From the NCBI RefSeq assembly GCF_003990915.1, contig NZ_BHXQ01000001.1, positions 1,031,948-1,095,947 of the forward strand: a stretch of 64,000 bases of DNA. Direction: 5' to 3'. Every line of letters starts with the position of its first letter. Positions within the stretch are counted from its first letter, which is position 1. A model generated the notes under the pieces. That model was not told the DNA's origin. It saw only the letters and a program-made list of their open reading frames with translations, and did not search any database. The translations under genes and the position numbers were made by a program. Positions 27,389 to 36,398 of the stretch are shown here, one piece after another. This stretch comes from Chryseotalea sanaruensis. Lineage in GTDB: Bacteria; Bacteroidota; Bacteroidia; Cytophagales; Cyclobacteriaceae.

Positions 27389-28888
27389 ATGAAAGGCCTT
27401 CTTATTTCTGTTCTACTTCTACTTTGTTTTTATAGTCATGCTCAGAGCCCTGCAGGCATCTGGTACTTCGGGCAAAATGCTGGTGTCGATTTTTCATCTG
27501 GAAAACCTGTAGCCATTACAGACGGGCAATTGAATACAGAAGAAGGCTGCGTTACCATCAGCGATGTTAATGGCAAACTTCAGTTTTATACTAATGGTGT
27601 TTCAGTTTGGAATAAACAACATCAATTGATGCCGAATGGAAATGGTCTGGTGGGCTCTCCTTCCAGCACTTCATCGGGGGTGGTGATTCAACATCCCGGT
27701 AATGCTAATCTATTCTATTTATTCACCGTTCCTGCTATTGCTGACTCAGCTGGGTTTCGCTATTCAATGGTTGATATGCAATTGGATAGCGGTCGAGGTG
27801 ATATCATAACAAATCAAAAAAATATTAAGCTACGAAATCCGGTTACAGAGAAGCTGACCTCTACACTTCATCGCAATGGTAAAGACTATTGGATATTACT
27901 ACACGAATGGAACAACGATGCATTTGTTGCTTTTAAAATAACGGCTCAAGGTCTTGATACAACACCTGTGCTATCCAACGCAGGGTCTATTCACCAGGGC
28001 ACTACCCTAAATACACAAGGCTATATGAAAGTAAATCCTGATGGCACCAACCTGGCTTTAGCACTTGAAGAAAGTAATGTAATTGAAGTATTCGATTTCG
28101 ATAATGAAAGCGGGAAAGTATCAAAACCGATTAGTATGTCATTGCCCAATGGATCATACGTATATGGTATAGAGTTTTCACCTGATGGTTCTTTGCTTTA
28201 TGTATCGGCAGCCGGTAAAGGTGAAATTTATCAATATAATTTACAGGCAGGATCTGAAGAAGCCATTCGTGCCAGCGGTATAATGATCGGTAAAACAAAT
28301 CCTTCTGTTTGGGTTGGTGCTTTACAAGTAGCGATTGATGGTAAAATTTATTTCACGGTGTATAAAACCCCTTACCTGGGTGTAATTGAAAATCCAAATC
28401 AGCAGGGTATTGGTTGTGGGTTCAATCAACAAGCAGTGGAATTGAAGGGAAGACTTTCTACCTTGGGTTTACCTACATTCAGCCAGAACTTTTTTTACAG
28501 ACGTGAGAACAGAAAGGTGGAGTATTTTAACGCAAACAATGTTGTAAAAGGTAAAGCACTAGTTTTGCGTAATATTCTTTTCGATTTTGGAAAAGCTAGT
28601 CTGAAAACAAGTTCAAATGCAGAGCTTGATAAAGTCGTAGCCGCTATGAAGGCCAATCCTTCCTTGAAAGCAAAAGTAACAGGACATACAGATAACATTG
28701 GCAACAAGTCATTTAATATCACACTGTCGCAAAACAGGGCTATATCGGTTGCTGCGTATTTGAAATCGAAGGGTATAGCAGCTACCTCACTAATTACCGA
28801 AGGTTTTGGTAGTGCGCAGCCTGTGGCAGGTAATGATACTGATGCAGGGCGAGCATTGAATAGAAGGGTGGAGATAACGTTTGAGTAA
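27389..28888 (+). CDS. OmpA-family protein with N-terminal beta-propeller-like region
   Basis: 499 residues. A signal peptide (GLLISVLLLLCFYSHAQ) precedes about 350 residues of PD40/WD40-like repeats (IWYFGQNAGVDFSSGKPVAI, GIEFSPDGSLLYVSAAGKGEIYQY). An OmpA C-terminal peptidoglycan-binding domain follows (about 390-499: ILFDFGKASLK, VTGHTDNIGNKSFNITLSQNRA, GFGSAQPVAGNDT, GRALNRRVEITFE). It likely tethers an outer-membrane or periplasmic propeller to the cell wall. Related proteins often accompany type IX secretion in this phylum, but no such gene is adjacent. Confidence 0.9.
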   Translation: MKGLLISVLLLLCFYSHAQSPAGIWYFGQNAGVDFSSGKPVAITDGQLNTEEGCVTISDVNGKLQFYTNGVSVWNKQHQLMPNGNGLVGSPSSTSSGVVIQHPGNANLFYLFTVPAIADSAGFRYSMVDMQLDSGRGDIITNQKNIKLRNPVTEKLTSTLHRNGKDYWILLHEWNNDAFVAFKITAQGLDTTPVLSNAGSIHQGTTLNTQGYMKVNPDGTNLALALEESNVIEVFDFDNESGKVSKPISMSLPNGSYVYGIEFSPDGSLLYVSAAGKGEIYQYNLQAGSEEAIRASGIMIGKTNPSVWVGALQVAIDGKIYFTVYKTPYLGVIENPNQQGIGCGFNQQAVELKGRLSTLGLPTFSQNFFYRRENRKVEYFNANNVVKGKALVLRNILFDFGKASLKTSSNAELDKVVAAMKANPSLKAKVTGHTDNIGNKSFNITLSQNRAISVAAYLKSKGIAATSLITEGFGSAQPVAGNDTDAGRALNRRVEITFE

Positions 28889-28953
28889 AGGGATTTCAAA
28901 GTTAGAAGTTAGAAGTTATGATTCATCGTCCTTGTGGAGACGATCATTAGACA

Positions 28954-29042
28954 GAATGACGTGTTACTCATTTTCAAATTCTCAAATCTCCAAATTTCCA
29001 AATCAATCACCGCATCAACGAATTAGCACATCAGCACATCAG
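28954..29042. repeat. Dispersed AT-rich intergenic repeat, copy 1
   Basis: Begins AATGACGTGTTACTCATTTT and continues with many CAAAT and CACATCAG units. A similar run is at 30669-30755 and a partial one near 30571-30640. It fills the gap between the OmpA-like gene and pirin. Confidence 0.55.
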
Positions 29043-29887
29043 TTTCCAAACTTCCCCGCCTGATAATCAGCGTAGGCTTGTTGAATTTCCTCCATGGTGT
29101 TCATTACAAATGGGCCGTGTGCCACCATGGGTTCATTAAACGGAACTGCGTGTCCAAATAAAATAATTGAGTCGCTTAATGTTTCTATCACTAAATCTTC
29201 ACCCTGATTGGTAAACTCCACTAGGTGTAGCATACTCGCTTTTATCTCATTAACCATAACCTCACCGCGAATCATATAGAAAAATATATTTCTTTCAGCT
29301 GCTACCTTAAGGGATAACGAACTACCCTTTTTCAAATACAATGTAGCAATAGTAACATCACTTATTGTTTCAAAAGCAGGCTTCTGTTGCTGCCACCCAC
29401 CTGCAATACACTGTGCCTCTACCCCATCCGCAAGTTGTACCATCGGTATCTCGTTTTTTTGCAGACCTGTATATTGAGGAGCAGTCATCTTATGTTTGGC
29501 CGGGAGGTTTAACCACAACTGCAATATCTCCAACGGACCGCCTTCTTTTTTAAACTTCGTTGATGATACTTCTGCATGAATTAAACCTCGCCCCGCGGTC
29601 ATCCATTGCACACCTCCTGCTTCTATTACACTTTCATGTCCGGCAGAATCCTGGTGCATGATGTCCCCCTCAATTATAAAAGTAACTGTTTCCATACCCC
29701 GGTGTGGGTGCGGACCGAAGGGCAAACCATTATTATTAGGTTTATAAACCTGTGGTCCATGGTGATTTAAAAACAGAAAAGGATCTATTTGTGGTAAAGA
29801 AGGTGAAGGAAGTACGTTATACGTTACTAAGTCTGCAATAGGTGTGTAACGTGCTTTATGAAGTGTTTTTATCTTTCGCATGAGCAT
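29039..29887 (-). CDS. Pirin-family bicupin protein
   Basis: 282 residues with the pirin N-terminal cupin (FLFLNHHGPQ, PFGPHPHRGMETVTFIIEGDIMHQDS) holding the metal-binding His-x-His and Glu residues, and the C-terminal pirin domain (GHAVPFNEPMVAHGPFVMNT). Bacterial pirins may act as quercetinase-like dioxygenases or redox sensors; the role here is unknown. ATG at 29887 is used, with a second ATG two codons later also possible. Confidence 0.93.
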   Translation of the reverse strand: MLMRKIKTLHKARYTPIADLVTYNVLPSPSLPQIDPFLFLNHHGPQVYKPNNNGLPFGPHPHRGMETVTFIIEGDIMHQDSAGHESVIEAGGVQWMTAGRGLIHAEVSSTKFKKEGGPLEILQLWLNLPAKHKMTAPQYTGLQKNEIPMVQLADGVEAQCIAGGWQQQKPAFETISDVTIATLYLKKGSSLSLKVAAERNIFFYMIRGEVMVNEIKASMLHLVEFTNQGEDLVIETLSDSIILFGHAVPFNEPMVAHGPFVMNTMEEIQQAYADYQAGKFGN

Positions 29888-29959
29888 AAAAATTTCTCGT
29901 GCAAATTGCTACAAAGTATTTTAACCTTGCTTGATGTAGATTAAGAAATTAATATGGAT

Positions 29960-30523
29960 TTAACGTTGACGAACAAAAGAATCAGTCTCCACTTTTGGAA
30001 ATAGTTTAAAATAGGATAAACGCGTTGTGATTAATTGTTTGCGTTTAGTAACTACAAACTGGCCTTCGAGTAAATCTGCATGCGTCATCAGCATGGAAAA
30101 AGTAAAAATACTTCCATCTGGTTCTCTGTGTATGTATTTAAAGCCTGCACCATCAGCAAATTCAGACAACTCCCCTACTACTGGATACTTACTGGCATCG
30201 CGGTTACTCATGGAGACTTCCATAAAATCGCGTTTATTGTCCATAGTTTCTTTAATAATGGCGACTCTGGCGTAGTTGTCTTTTTGTTCTACTGTGCGGG
30301 AAATCTGCTTTCCAGTAAGCCAGTGTCTTTTGCTTTTGGTGATAATGCAGGATACTGAATAAATACCTTCCACTGGTTGTGCAGCAGTGCCATCGCGGTG
30401 TAGGTAGCGATGAATCATGTCTTCAAAGCTTACCTGCTCGTGTTGGAAGCGCTTTGATCCTGTGCGTTGTGCTAAAACGCTTGTGCTTATGATCAGTGCC
30501 AGGAAGACGAGGGTATGTCGCAT
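29960..30523 (-). CDS. Exported protein of unknown function
   Basis: 187 residues with a clear signal peptide (MRHTLVFLALIISTSVLAQ) and a basic, strand-rich mature part (VEGIYSVSCIITKSKRHWLTG). No domain is recognised. It is a single gene flanked by repeat-containing gaps, 72 bp upstream of pirin in the same direction. Confidence 0.75.
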   Translation of the reverse strand: MRHTLVFLALIISTSVLAQRTGSKRFQHEQVSFEDMIHRYLHRDGTAAQPVEGIYSVSCIITKSKRHWLTGKQISRTVEQKDNYARVAIIKETMDNKRDFMEVSMSNRDASKYPVVGELSEFADGAGFKYIHREPDGSIFTFSMLMTHADLLEGQFVVTKRKQLITTRLSYFKLFPKVETDSFVRQR

Positions 30524-30668
30524 ATACTTATGAATTAAACTTTAAATCAATGAATCAGGTTGCCAAAATGCTTAAATAAATCATCAAATTACCACATCAG
30601 AACATCAGCACATAAACAAATCAGATTGCTTCCTCACCCCAACGCACAACCAACCCTTCATTCCTCGC

Positions 30669-30755
30669 AATGACGTACACTCATTTTCAAATCTTCAAAT
30701 TATCAAATCAATCATCGAATTATCACATCAACGAATCAGCACATCAGCAAATCAA
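30669..30755. repeat. Dispersed AT-rich intergenic repeat, copy 2
   Basis: Begins AATGACGTACACTCATTTTC and, like 28954-29042, continues with CAAAT units and ends in ATCAGCACATCAGCAAATC. A shorter related run is at 30571-30640. The whole 233-bp gap 30524-30756 consists of such sequence, with no gene. Confidence 0.55.
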
Positions 30756-30756
30756 C

Positions 30757-32238
30757 TTAAAAATCAATATCCGCATACTCCCCCTTAATACTCGTTCTAC
30801 AGGATAAACGGCTACGCAGGGCACTAGGTTTAAAAGTTGAATTACCTAATAACATTCGTACACATTCTTGTATCCCTTCAGTTATCGATGGGTGTGGGTG
30901 CACACATTCTGCCAACTCTTCAATTCCCTTGTCCATCGAAATCAACAAAGCCACCGCCTGTATGGCACTGGATGCATGATTACCAACAACCTTCATGCCG
31001 AGTATCTTCATGTGCTCGTCATTGGTTACTAAAAGTTTAATAAACCCTTGGGTATTTCGCTTAGCAATAGCCCTGGGAATACAACTATAATCAAGGGTTA
31101 CTACTTTGTAATCAATATGTTTCTCGCGTGCCTGCACTTCGTTAAGTCCTACCCCCGCTACTTCAGGACTCAGAAACATTATGGTACTAATGTTCTCGTA
31201 AACAAGTTTGCGGTCGGGCTTACCAAAGATTCTCTCTACGGCATAGCGCCCTTCCAGTTCTCCCACATTCACCAATGATATGTCGGCTGTTAAATCGCCT
31301 ACCGCAAAAATATTGCTGATATTAGTTTGTGTATCATTATCTTCAATGCCGCGCTTGCTGATATTGATGCCTACTTTATCATCCCACAAATCTTCCAGGT
31401 TAGGCACACGTCCCACTGATACCAATGCCTTTTCTACATTAAATACTTCTTTACTACTATCGTTATACTCTAACTCATACTCTACACGACCATGCTTAAT
31501 TTCCATGCGCACAAGTCTGGAATTACGGTGAATTAATACACCGCTGTTCTCCATATTTCTTTCAATCACCTTTACTACATCATCGTCTTCAAATGGAAGT
31601 ATTCTGTCGCCCTTATCTATGAGGTGAACTTTAGTTTTACCAAAGCCAGAGAAAATTGTTGCGTACTCGCAGCCAATAACACCGGCACCAACAATTACCA
31701 TACTTTCAGGAAAATCATTTAGTTTTTCAATGCCTTCACTAGTCAATACAATTTTTTCATCAATGGGTAATTCTGGTAAATAACGTGGTCTGCTACCAGT
31801 GGCCAATATGATGTATTCTGCGTAAACAACCTCCTTAACATGCCCACGTGTAATTTCAATTTCATGCTGACTGATTAGTCTGGCACTACCTTCTTTGAAG
31901 GAAAGTAAGGTACGGCCATTCATGTTGCGCAGCATATCCATGTGTTCATCTAACATAGACTTGCGTTCTTCAACTGCGCGCTGCACTTCTTCCTGAATTT
32001 CTTTATAATTAATGCTGGGAACCTGAAGGTTAAAACGCTTTAAGTTCTTGCGGAATGATGCTGTTTCTCGAGACAGCTCCCACCAGGTTTTAGACGAAAG
32101 AGCACCATTAGTGACTCCTGCGCCACCTACCCTGTTTTTTTCAATCAGCAAGACCTTTTTCTTAAAATCGAGAGCCCTCATAGCTGCAGCGTAGCCTGAG
32201 GGGCCGGCACCTATCACAACCAGGTCAAATTTTTCCAT
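30757..32238 (-). CDS. NAD(P)/FAD-dependent oxidoreductase, dihydrolipoamide-dehydrogenase fold, without redox cysteines
   Basis: 493 residues. FAD-binding VVIGAGPSGYAAAM (about 6-19), NAD-binding VIVGAGVIGCEYA (about 190), the second FAD motif NIFAVGDLTADISLV and the C-terminal HPHPSITEGIQE His-Glu pair all match the dihydrolipoyl/mercuric/transhydrogenase family. However, the segment normally carrying the CxxxxC disulfide reads VGGAGVTNGALSSKT, with no cysteine. Lipoamide-type disulfide chemistry is therefore unlikely; a soluble-transhydrogenase-like or other NAD(P)H oxidation role is more probable. It is 67 bp downstream of the CtlX-like gene on the same strand. Confidence 0.85.
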   Translation of the reverse strand: MEKFDLVVIGAGPSGYAAAMRALDFKKKVLLIEKNRVGGAGVTNGALSSKTWWELSRETASFRKNLKRFNLQVPSINYKEIQEEVQRAVEERKSMLDEHMDMLRNMNGRTLLSFKEGSARLISQHEIEITRGHVKEVVYAEYIILATGSRPRYLPELPIDEKIVLTSEGIEKLNDFPESMVIVGAGVIGCEYATIFSGFGKTKVHLIDKGDRILPFEDDDVVKVIERNMENSGVLIHRNSRLVRMEIKHGRVEYELEYNDSSKEVFNVEKALVSVGRVPNLEDLWDDKVGINISKRGIEDNDTQTNISNIFAVGDLTADISLVNVGELEGRYAVERIFGKPDRKLVYENISTIMFLSPEVAGVGLNEVQAREKHIDYKVVTLDYSCIPRAIAKRNTQGFIKLLVTNDEHMKILGMKVVGNHASSAIQAVALLISMDKGIEELAECVHPHPSITEGIQECVRMLLGNSTFKPSALRSRLSCRTSIKGEYADIDF

Positions 32239-32305
32239 AGACTAAAACCTTAGACGTTTCAGCCCTAAGGTACGAATAGCCATTAAGGACGGAAAGGTTT
32301 TTCGA

Positions 32306-33232
32306 TCACTTTTTTGGTGCGTGTATTCCACCCACCATGCACCGAACGCTTCCTCCACCATGTGTTTCAATGGTTTGAATATTAATAGGCAATAAATCGG
32401 CAAACTGCGTAATTGCATCAATTTGCCCCGGAATAAGTGAATTAAAGGCTTGTAGGGAAAGTAGTACGAAAGGTTCTCCCTTTCTATTTTTAACTTCCAG
32501 CATATTTCCAGCAAAAGATGCCATTTGAGCATAGCTGATGGCTACTACTTTATGTCCGGTATTTGCGAAAGAATTAAGCACTAATTCCTGATCCTCATCT
32601 TTTGTTATTGCATCCAGACAAAGGACAACAAATTTTTCTCCTACGCACATAAGTACATTTGTGTGATAAATGGACTTACCGTGTTGGTCTACAGCATCGA
32701 AAAGAATTAAGGAATAGCCAAGGCGTTGAGCAATTTCCTGGGCTAGGTTTTCGTCAGTTCTTTCAGACCGGGAAGCGTAAGCGATTTTATTAATATGATC
32801 GAAGACCAAACTACCTGTACCTTCTACCACCTTTTTATTTCTTTCTTCAGCAGAAAAATCAATAATATCTTTAATAGAAAATTTATCCCTTAGCATCTGT
32901 ACAAACTCAGGTCTTCTTTCTTGTCTCCTGTTTTGAGCAAACATGGGATACAAAAGCAGCTTGCCATCTTCATGCACACTCATCCAGTTATTAGGAAAAA
33001 TGGCATCGGGCTTTATCGGATCTTTGGTGTCTTCGAAAACAACAAGGTCAATGAGGTTGTCTTTTAATAAATCCACCATATCATCAAACTCCCTAAGCGC
33101 TGTGCGATGTACTATAGCCTGATCGTCTTCTGTTGACCGTTGAAAAGAATTGGTCGCAGCAGTTTGCTCATTGAAGCCAAAGTTGGCTGGCCTGACCATA
33201 AATAAAGAATGAGGAGTTTGTTGAAATAACAT
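32306..33232 (-). CDS. CtlX-like citrulline/arginine deiminase-superfamily hydrolase
   Basis: 308 residues from ATG at 33232; a start nine codons earlier would add a hydrophobic stretch not seen in relatives. Guanidino-modifying fold: MVRPANFGFNEQTA at the start, PDAIFPNNWMSVH (substrate Asp), EGTGSLVFD, YHTNVLMCVG (catalytic His) and the terminal GGGSVRCMVGGI with the nucleophilic Cys. The CtlX branch was described as citrulline hydrolase; related members act on arginine. Its neighbour is the flavoprotein gene downstream, but a metabolic link is not evident. Confidence 0.85.
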   Translation of the reverse strand: MLFQQTPHSLFMVRPANFGFNEQTAATNSFQRSTEDDQAIVHRTALREFDDMVDLLKDNLIDLVVFEDTKDPIKPDAIFPNNWMSVHEDGKLLLYPMFAQNRRQERRPEFVQMLRDKFSIKDIIDFSAEERNKKVVEGTGSLVFDHINKIAYASRSERTDENLAQEIAQRLGYSLILFDAVDQHGKSIYHTNVLMCVGEKFVVLCLDAITKDEDQELVLNSFANTGHKVVAISYAQMASFAGNMLEVKNRKGEPFVLLSLQAFNSLIPGQIDAITQFADLLPINIQTIETHGGGSVRCMVGGIHAPKK

Positions 33233-33305
33233 GGCGCAAATATGCCAAAAGAGCATCATAAATTAACTATTTTTGATATTGCGATAACCCTAACCATTAG
33301 TAAAA

Positions 33306-35282
33306 TTGTTCTCCTTCCTCCAAACTATAGCCAATACCGGAATAAAAAACGGTATATCTGCTTCTGAACGAAGAGGAATTTTACTTTGCAATCAAATCAA
33401 CCTAATCTTATTTGGTTTGGGTTTATTCCTAAGTTTTTTTTACTGGATCTATTACCCTCCAAATATTATACGCTACATCATCCCAGCCATTAGCGGATTG
33501 AGCGTTTTCTTCATTTTACTGAATGCTTTCCATTATAACACAATAAGCAGAATAGGTACCAGCTTATTTGTTCCATTTGCTACAATGTCGCTTTCTATCT
33601 ATTCGAAGAGTCTTTATTACGATCAGCAAATTGATCTTGACTATTTTACTTTCCGTTTTATCATATTAGGAGCCTCTATTTTACCCGCTGTCCTTTTTTC
33701 AACGAGAGAAAAAGCTAATCTGATTGTGTGTCTGCTACTCAATTTTACTTTGTTAATTTCTCATGATTTTATACATGCTGCTTTTGGAGTGGGTTATCCT
33801 GTTAAAGGAATTGATTTGCAAACCTATAATTTTGCAAATGTGGTAATTGGTGTTACTTATTTTGTGTTGCTGGGTTCTGTGCTCTTTTTAAAAATAAATC
33901 TGGAACGTGGAGATCGCAAAAATCTACGTTTGCTAGATGAAGTACAAAAAAGCAATGAAATACTTATTTTCAAGAACAATGAAATAGAGGCGCAGCATCA
34001 GGAATTATTGGCGCAAAGTGAAAAACTTGCCTTCAATCAGGAGAAGTTACTAGCCGCTAATCGTGTTATTGAAGAACAAAAAGAACTACTATCCAGTCAC
34101 AATAAAGATTTACAATCTGAACTGGTCGAAAAAAATCAGGACTTATCAGAAGCCAATGCAGAATTAATAAAATACAATAATGAGTTAAGACAATTCTCTT
34201 ATACAATTTCACATAACCTTCGTGGCCCTTTGGCCAGCTTATTAGGATTAGTGAGTCTTTTTGATAAAAAAATATTAGACGGAGAAAACCTGACCATTGC
34301 TAATCATATTCTCGACTCTGCACAACGTCTTGATGGTATTGTAAAAGATCTCAATAAAATTATAGACATACGAAATGACATTTTTAAGATCCGGCAACAA
34401 ATTTCCCTGGAAGATGAATTGCTTATCATTCAAAATGTACTGAAAAAAGAATTGAATCCTGATCAAATTATCATGGACATTTCAATTGATTCCTGCCCCC
34501 ATGTTTACTCGGTGCGTCCGATGGTTCATAGTATTTTATACAACTTAATCAGTAATGCACTTAAGTATAGAGCCCCAGAGCGAAAGGCATTAATTAACGT
34601 TAAAGCATCTCAAAATAATGACTATTATATATTAAGTGTAGAGGATAACGGACTAGGTATAGATCTTGAAAAACATCAGGATAGTCTTTTTAAACTATAC
34701 AAAAGATTTCATTACCATACTGAAGGTAAAGGGATAGGGTTGTATCTGGTGAAATTGCAATGCGAAGCATTAGGCGGTTATATAGAAGTAGCTAGTGAAC
34801 TTAATCGTTTTACACAGTTTACCATTTATCTGCGCAAACCAGAGAACATTGAAAGACAATTACTATTTGATGAACCCCACGCTAAAATATTTTTTGATGC
34901 CAGTATTAATGCTACAGGCATAATCTGGAAGGGACCAATTACAAGCGAACAGTACAGAGATGTGTTTGTGAAAAGCCTGGGGTTTGTTAAAGCCTTTAAT
35001 ACACCCAACTACATTGCTGATATTTCAGAGCAGGGAACAATTACAGAAGAAGACCAGCAATGGATGTTTAAAGGAGTAATTCCTGAAGCAATACAATTTG
35101 GTCTGCGTAGAATAGCCAGTGTAAAACCCGATGTTAACCATGAACTTATAAGGAAATATCTGGAGGGGATTAATAGCTCGCTTGAAAAGCAAGGTGCGGA
35201 GTATCGTATGTTTGAAAGTATGGATGAGGCAACCAATTGGATGCGTGAATCAAATGAATTAGAGCTTAGTCAGAAAAAATAG
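33306..35282 (+). CDS. Membrane sensor histidine kinase
   Basis: 658 residues. About six membrane segments (residues 28-200), then a long coiled coil (about 205-295, rich in Glu, Lys and Leu), a HisKA domain with FSYTISHNLRGPLASLLGL (phospho-His about 303), and an HATPase with NLISNALKYR, VEDNGLGID and GKGIGLYLVK. A C-terminal ~150-residue extension resembles the SpoIIAA/STAS-like region seen in some Bacteroidota kinases. The first in-frame start is TTG at 33306; no upstream ATG exists. No response regulator is adjacent, so its partner is elsewhere. PAP2 follows after 1 bp. Confidence 0.88.
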   Translation: MFSFLQTIANTGIKNGISASERRGILLCNQINLILFGLGLFLSFFYWIYYPPNIIRYIIPAISGLSVFFILLNAFHYNTISRIGTSLFVPFATMSLSIYSKSLYYDQQIDLDYFTFRFIILGASILPAVLFSTREKANLIVCLLLNFTLLISHDFIHAAFGVGYPVKGIDLQTYNFANVVIGVTYFVLLGSVLFLKINLERGDRKNLRLLDEVQKSNEILIFKNNEIEAQHQELLAQSEKLAFNQEKLLAANRVIEEQKELLSSHNKDLQSELVEKNQDLSEANAELIKYNNELRQFSYTISHNLRGPLASLLGLVSLFDKKILDGENLTIANHILDSAQRLDGIVKDLNKIIDIRNDIFKIRQQISLEDELLIIQNVLKKELNPDQIIMDISIDSCPHVYSVRPMVHSILYNLISNALKYRAPERKALINVKASQNNDYYILSVEDNGLGIDLEKHQDSLFKLYKRFHYHTEGKGIGLYLVKLQCEALGGYIEVASELNRFTQFTIYLRKPENIERQLLFDEPHAKIFFDASINATGIIWKGPITSEQYRDVFVKSLGFVKAFNTPNYIADISEQGTITEEDQQWMFKGVIPEAIQFGLRRIASVKPDVNHELIRKYLEGINSSLEKQGAEYRMFESMDEATNWMRESNELELSQKK

Positions 35283-35283
35283 T

Positions 35284-35859
35284 ATGGAGACCCTAAAAGA
35301 ACTTGATCGCGATCTGCTAATTTTTTTAAACAGCCTGCATACTCCATGGCTTGATCCAATTATGTTTTGGATTACCAAAACTTTTTTTTGGTTACCACTT
35401 TATCTTTTTTTGCTTTACTTAATCATTATCAAATACAAAAAGCAAAGCTGGATACCACTTATTGGTATTGCACTCACTATCTTATTAGCTGATCAGATTA
35501 CAAGTGGTTTGATGAAACCATATTTTGAAAGACTCCGACCATCGAGAGAGCCAAGTCTGGAAGGTATATTGCACATTGTAAATAATTATAAAGGTGGCAA
35601 ATTTGGGTTTGCCTCTGGCCATGCCGCCAATACTTTTGGTACAGCTACATTCTTCTTTCTATTATTGAGAAAAAGGTATAAGTGGATAATCTACCTCTTC
35701 GTTTGGGCATTGGTTATGACGTATACTAGAATTTATCTTGGTGTGCATTATCCAGGTGATATATTGGTCGGAGGTACTATCGGCATTCTTTGTGGCTGGA
35801 CAGGGTTTAAAGTACAAGCTTATTTAGACAAGCGCTTTAATAAAATTCAAGCTGCGTAA
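35284..35859 (+). CDS. PAP2-family membrane phosphatase
   Basis: 191 residues with about five membrane segments and the three phosphatidate-phosphatase motifs: KPYFERLRP (KX6RP, about 79-87), FASGHAAN (PSGH-like, about 109-116) and TRIYLGVHYPGD (SRX5HX3D-like, with His and Asp). Members dephosphorylate undecaprenyl pyrophosphate or lipid phosphates at the outer face of the inner membrane. It starts 1 bp after the kinase gene, so the two are likely co-transcribed. Confidence 0.93.
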   Translation: METLKELDRDLLIFLNSLHTPWLDPIMFWITKTFFWLPLYLFLLYLIIIKYKKQSWIPLIGIALTILLADQITSGLMKPYFERLRPSREPSLEGILHIVNNYKGGKFGFASGHAANTFGTATFFFLLLRKRYKWIIYLFVWALVMTYTRIYLGVHYPGDILVGGTIGILCGWTGFKVQAYLDKRFNKIQAA

Positions 35860-35880
35860 TAGCAAGTTTATAAAGTAAAC

Positions 35881-36390
35881 ATGGTTGAATACAAAACCAC
35901 CATACTGAAATATGAAAAGAACGGAGAAAAAACCGGATGGACTTATATTGATGTGCCCGCGGATGTGGCCGAACAATTAGTACCAAACAATAAAAAATCT
36001 TTCCGGGTTAAAGGAAAATTAGATAAGCACACTATTAAACAAGTCGCCTTAATTCCAGTAGGCAAAGGAAATTTCATCATTCCTATAAACGCTGATATCA
36101 GAAAAGCCATAGGTAAAAAAGAAGGTGCTCAACTATTGGTTTCGCTCAGCGTAGATAAAACCGATTTTAAATTTGATGAAGATTTCATGGCTTGCCTGGA
36201 AGACGAACCAAAGGCAATTCAGTATTTCAAAAGTATTACAGCTTCGCATCAAAAGTACTTTAGCAAATGGATATCCAGTGCTAAAACAGAAGAAACAAAA
36301 GTGAAGCGCATTACTATGGCTATTAGCGCACTTAGTCGCGAACTGGGTTATTCAGAAATGATTCGGGAAAGTATGGCTAAAAAAGGATAA
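35881..36390 (+). CDS. YdeI/OmpD-associated-family protein with DUF1905 domain
   Basis: 169 residues. Residues 1-95 match DUF1905 (YEKNGEKTGWTYIDVPADVAEQL, FRVKGKLDK, IPVGKGNFIIPINADIRKAIG). The C-terminal part (CLEDEPKAIQYFKSITASHQKYFSKWISSAKTEE) matches the bacteriocin-protection YdeI/OmpD-associated family. The biochemical function is unknown. It lies 21 bp after PAP2 in the same direction. Confidence 0.85.
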   Translation: MVEYKTTILKYEKNGEKTGWTYIDVPADVAEQLVPNNKKSFRVKGKLDKHTIKQVALIPVGKGNFIIPINADIRKAIGKKEGAQLLVSLSVDKTDFKFDEDFMACLEDEPKAIQYFKSITASHQKYFSKWISSAKTEETKVKRITMAISALSRELGYSEMIRESMAKKG

Positions 36391-36398
36391 AGGATTAA

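Noticed and set aside
27389..28888. Type IX secretion marker (PorE-like OmpA)
   Set aside because: The fold is similar, but no other type IX gene is near, so only OmpA family is claimed.
30757..32238. Dihydrolipoyl dehydrogenase (lpdA)
   Set aside because: The redox-active cysteine pair is absent.
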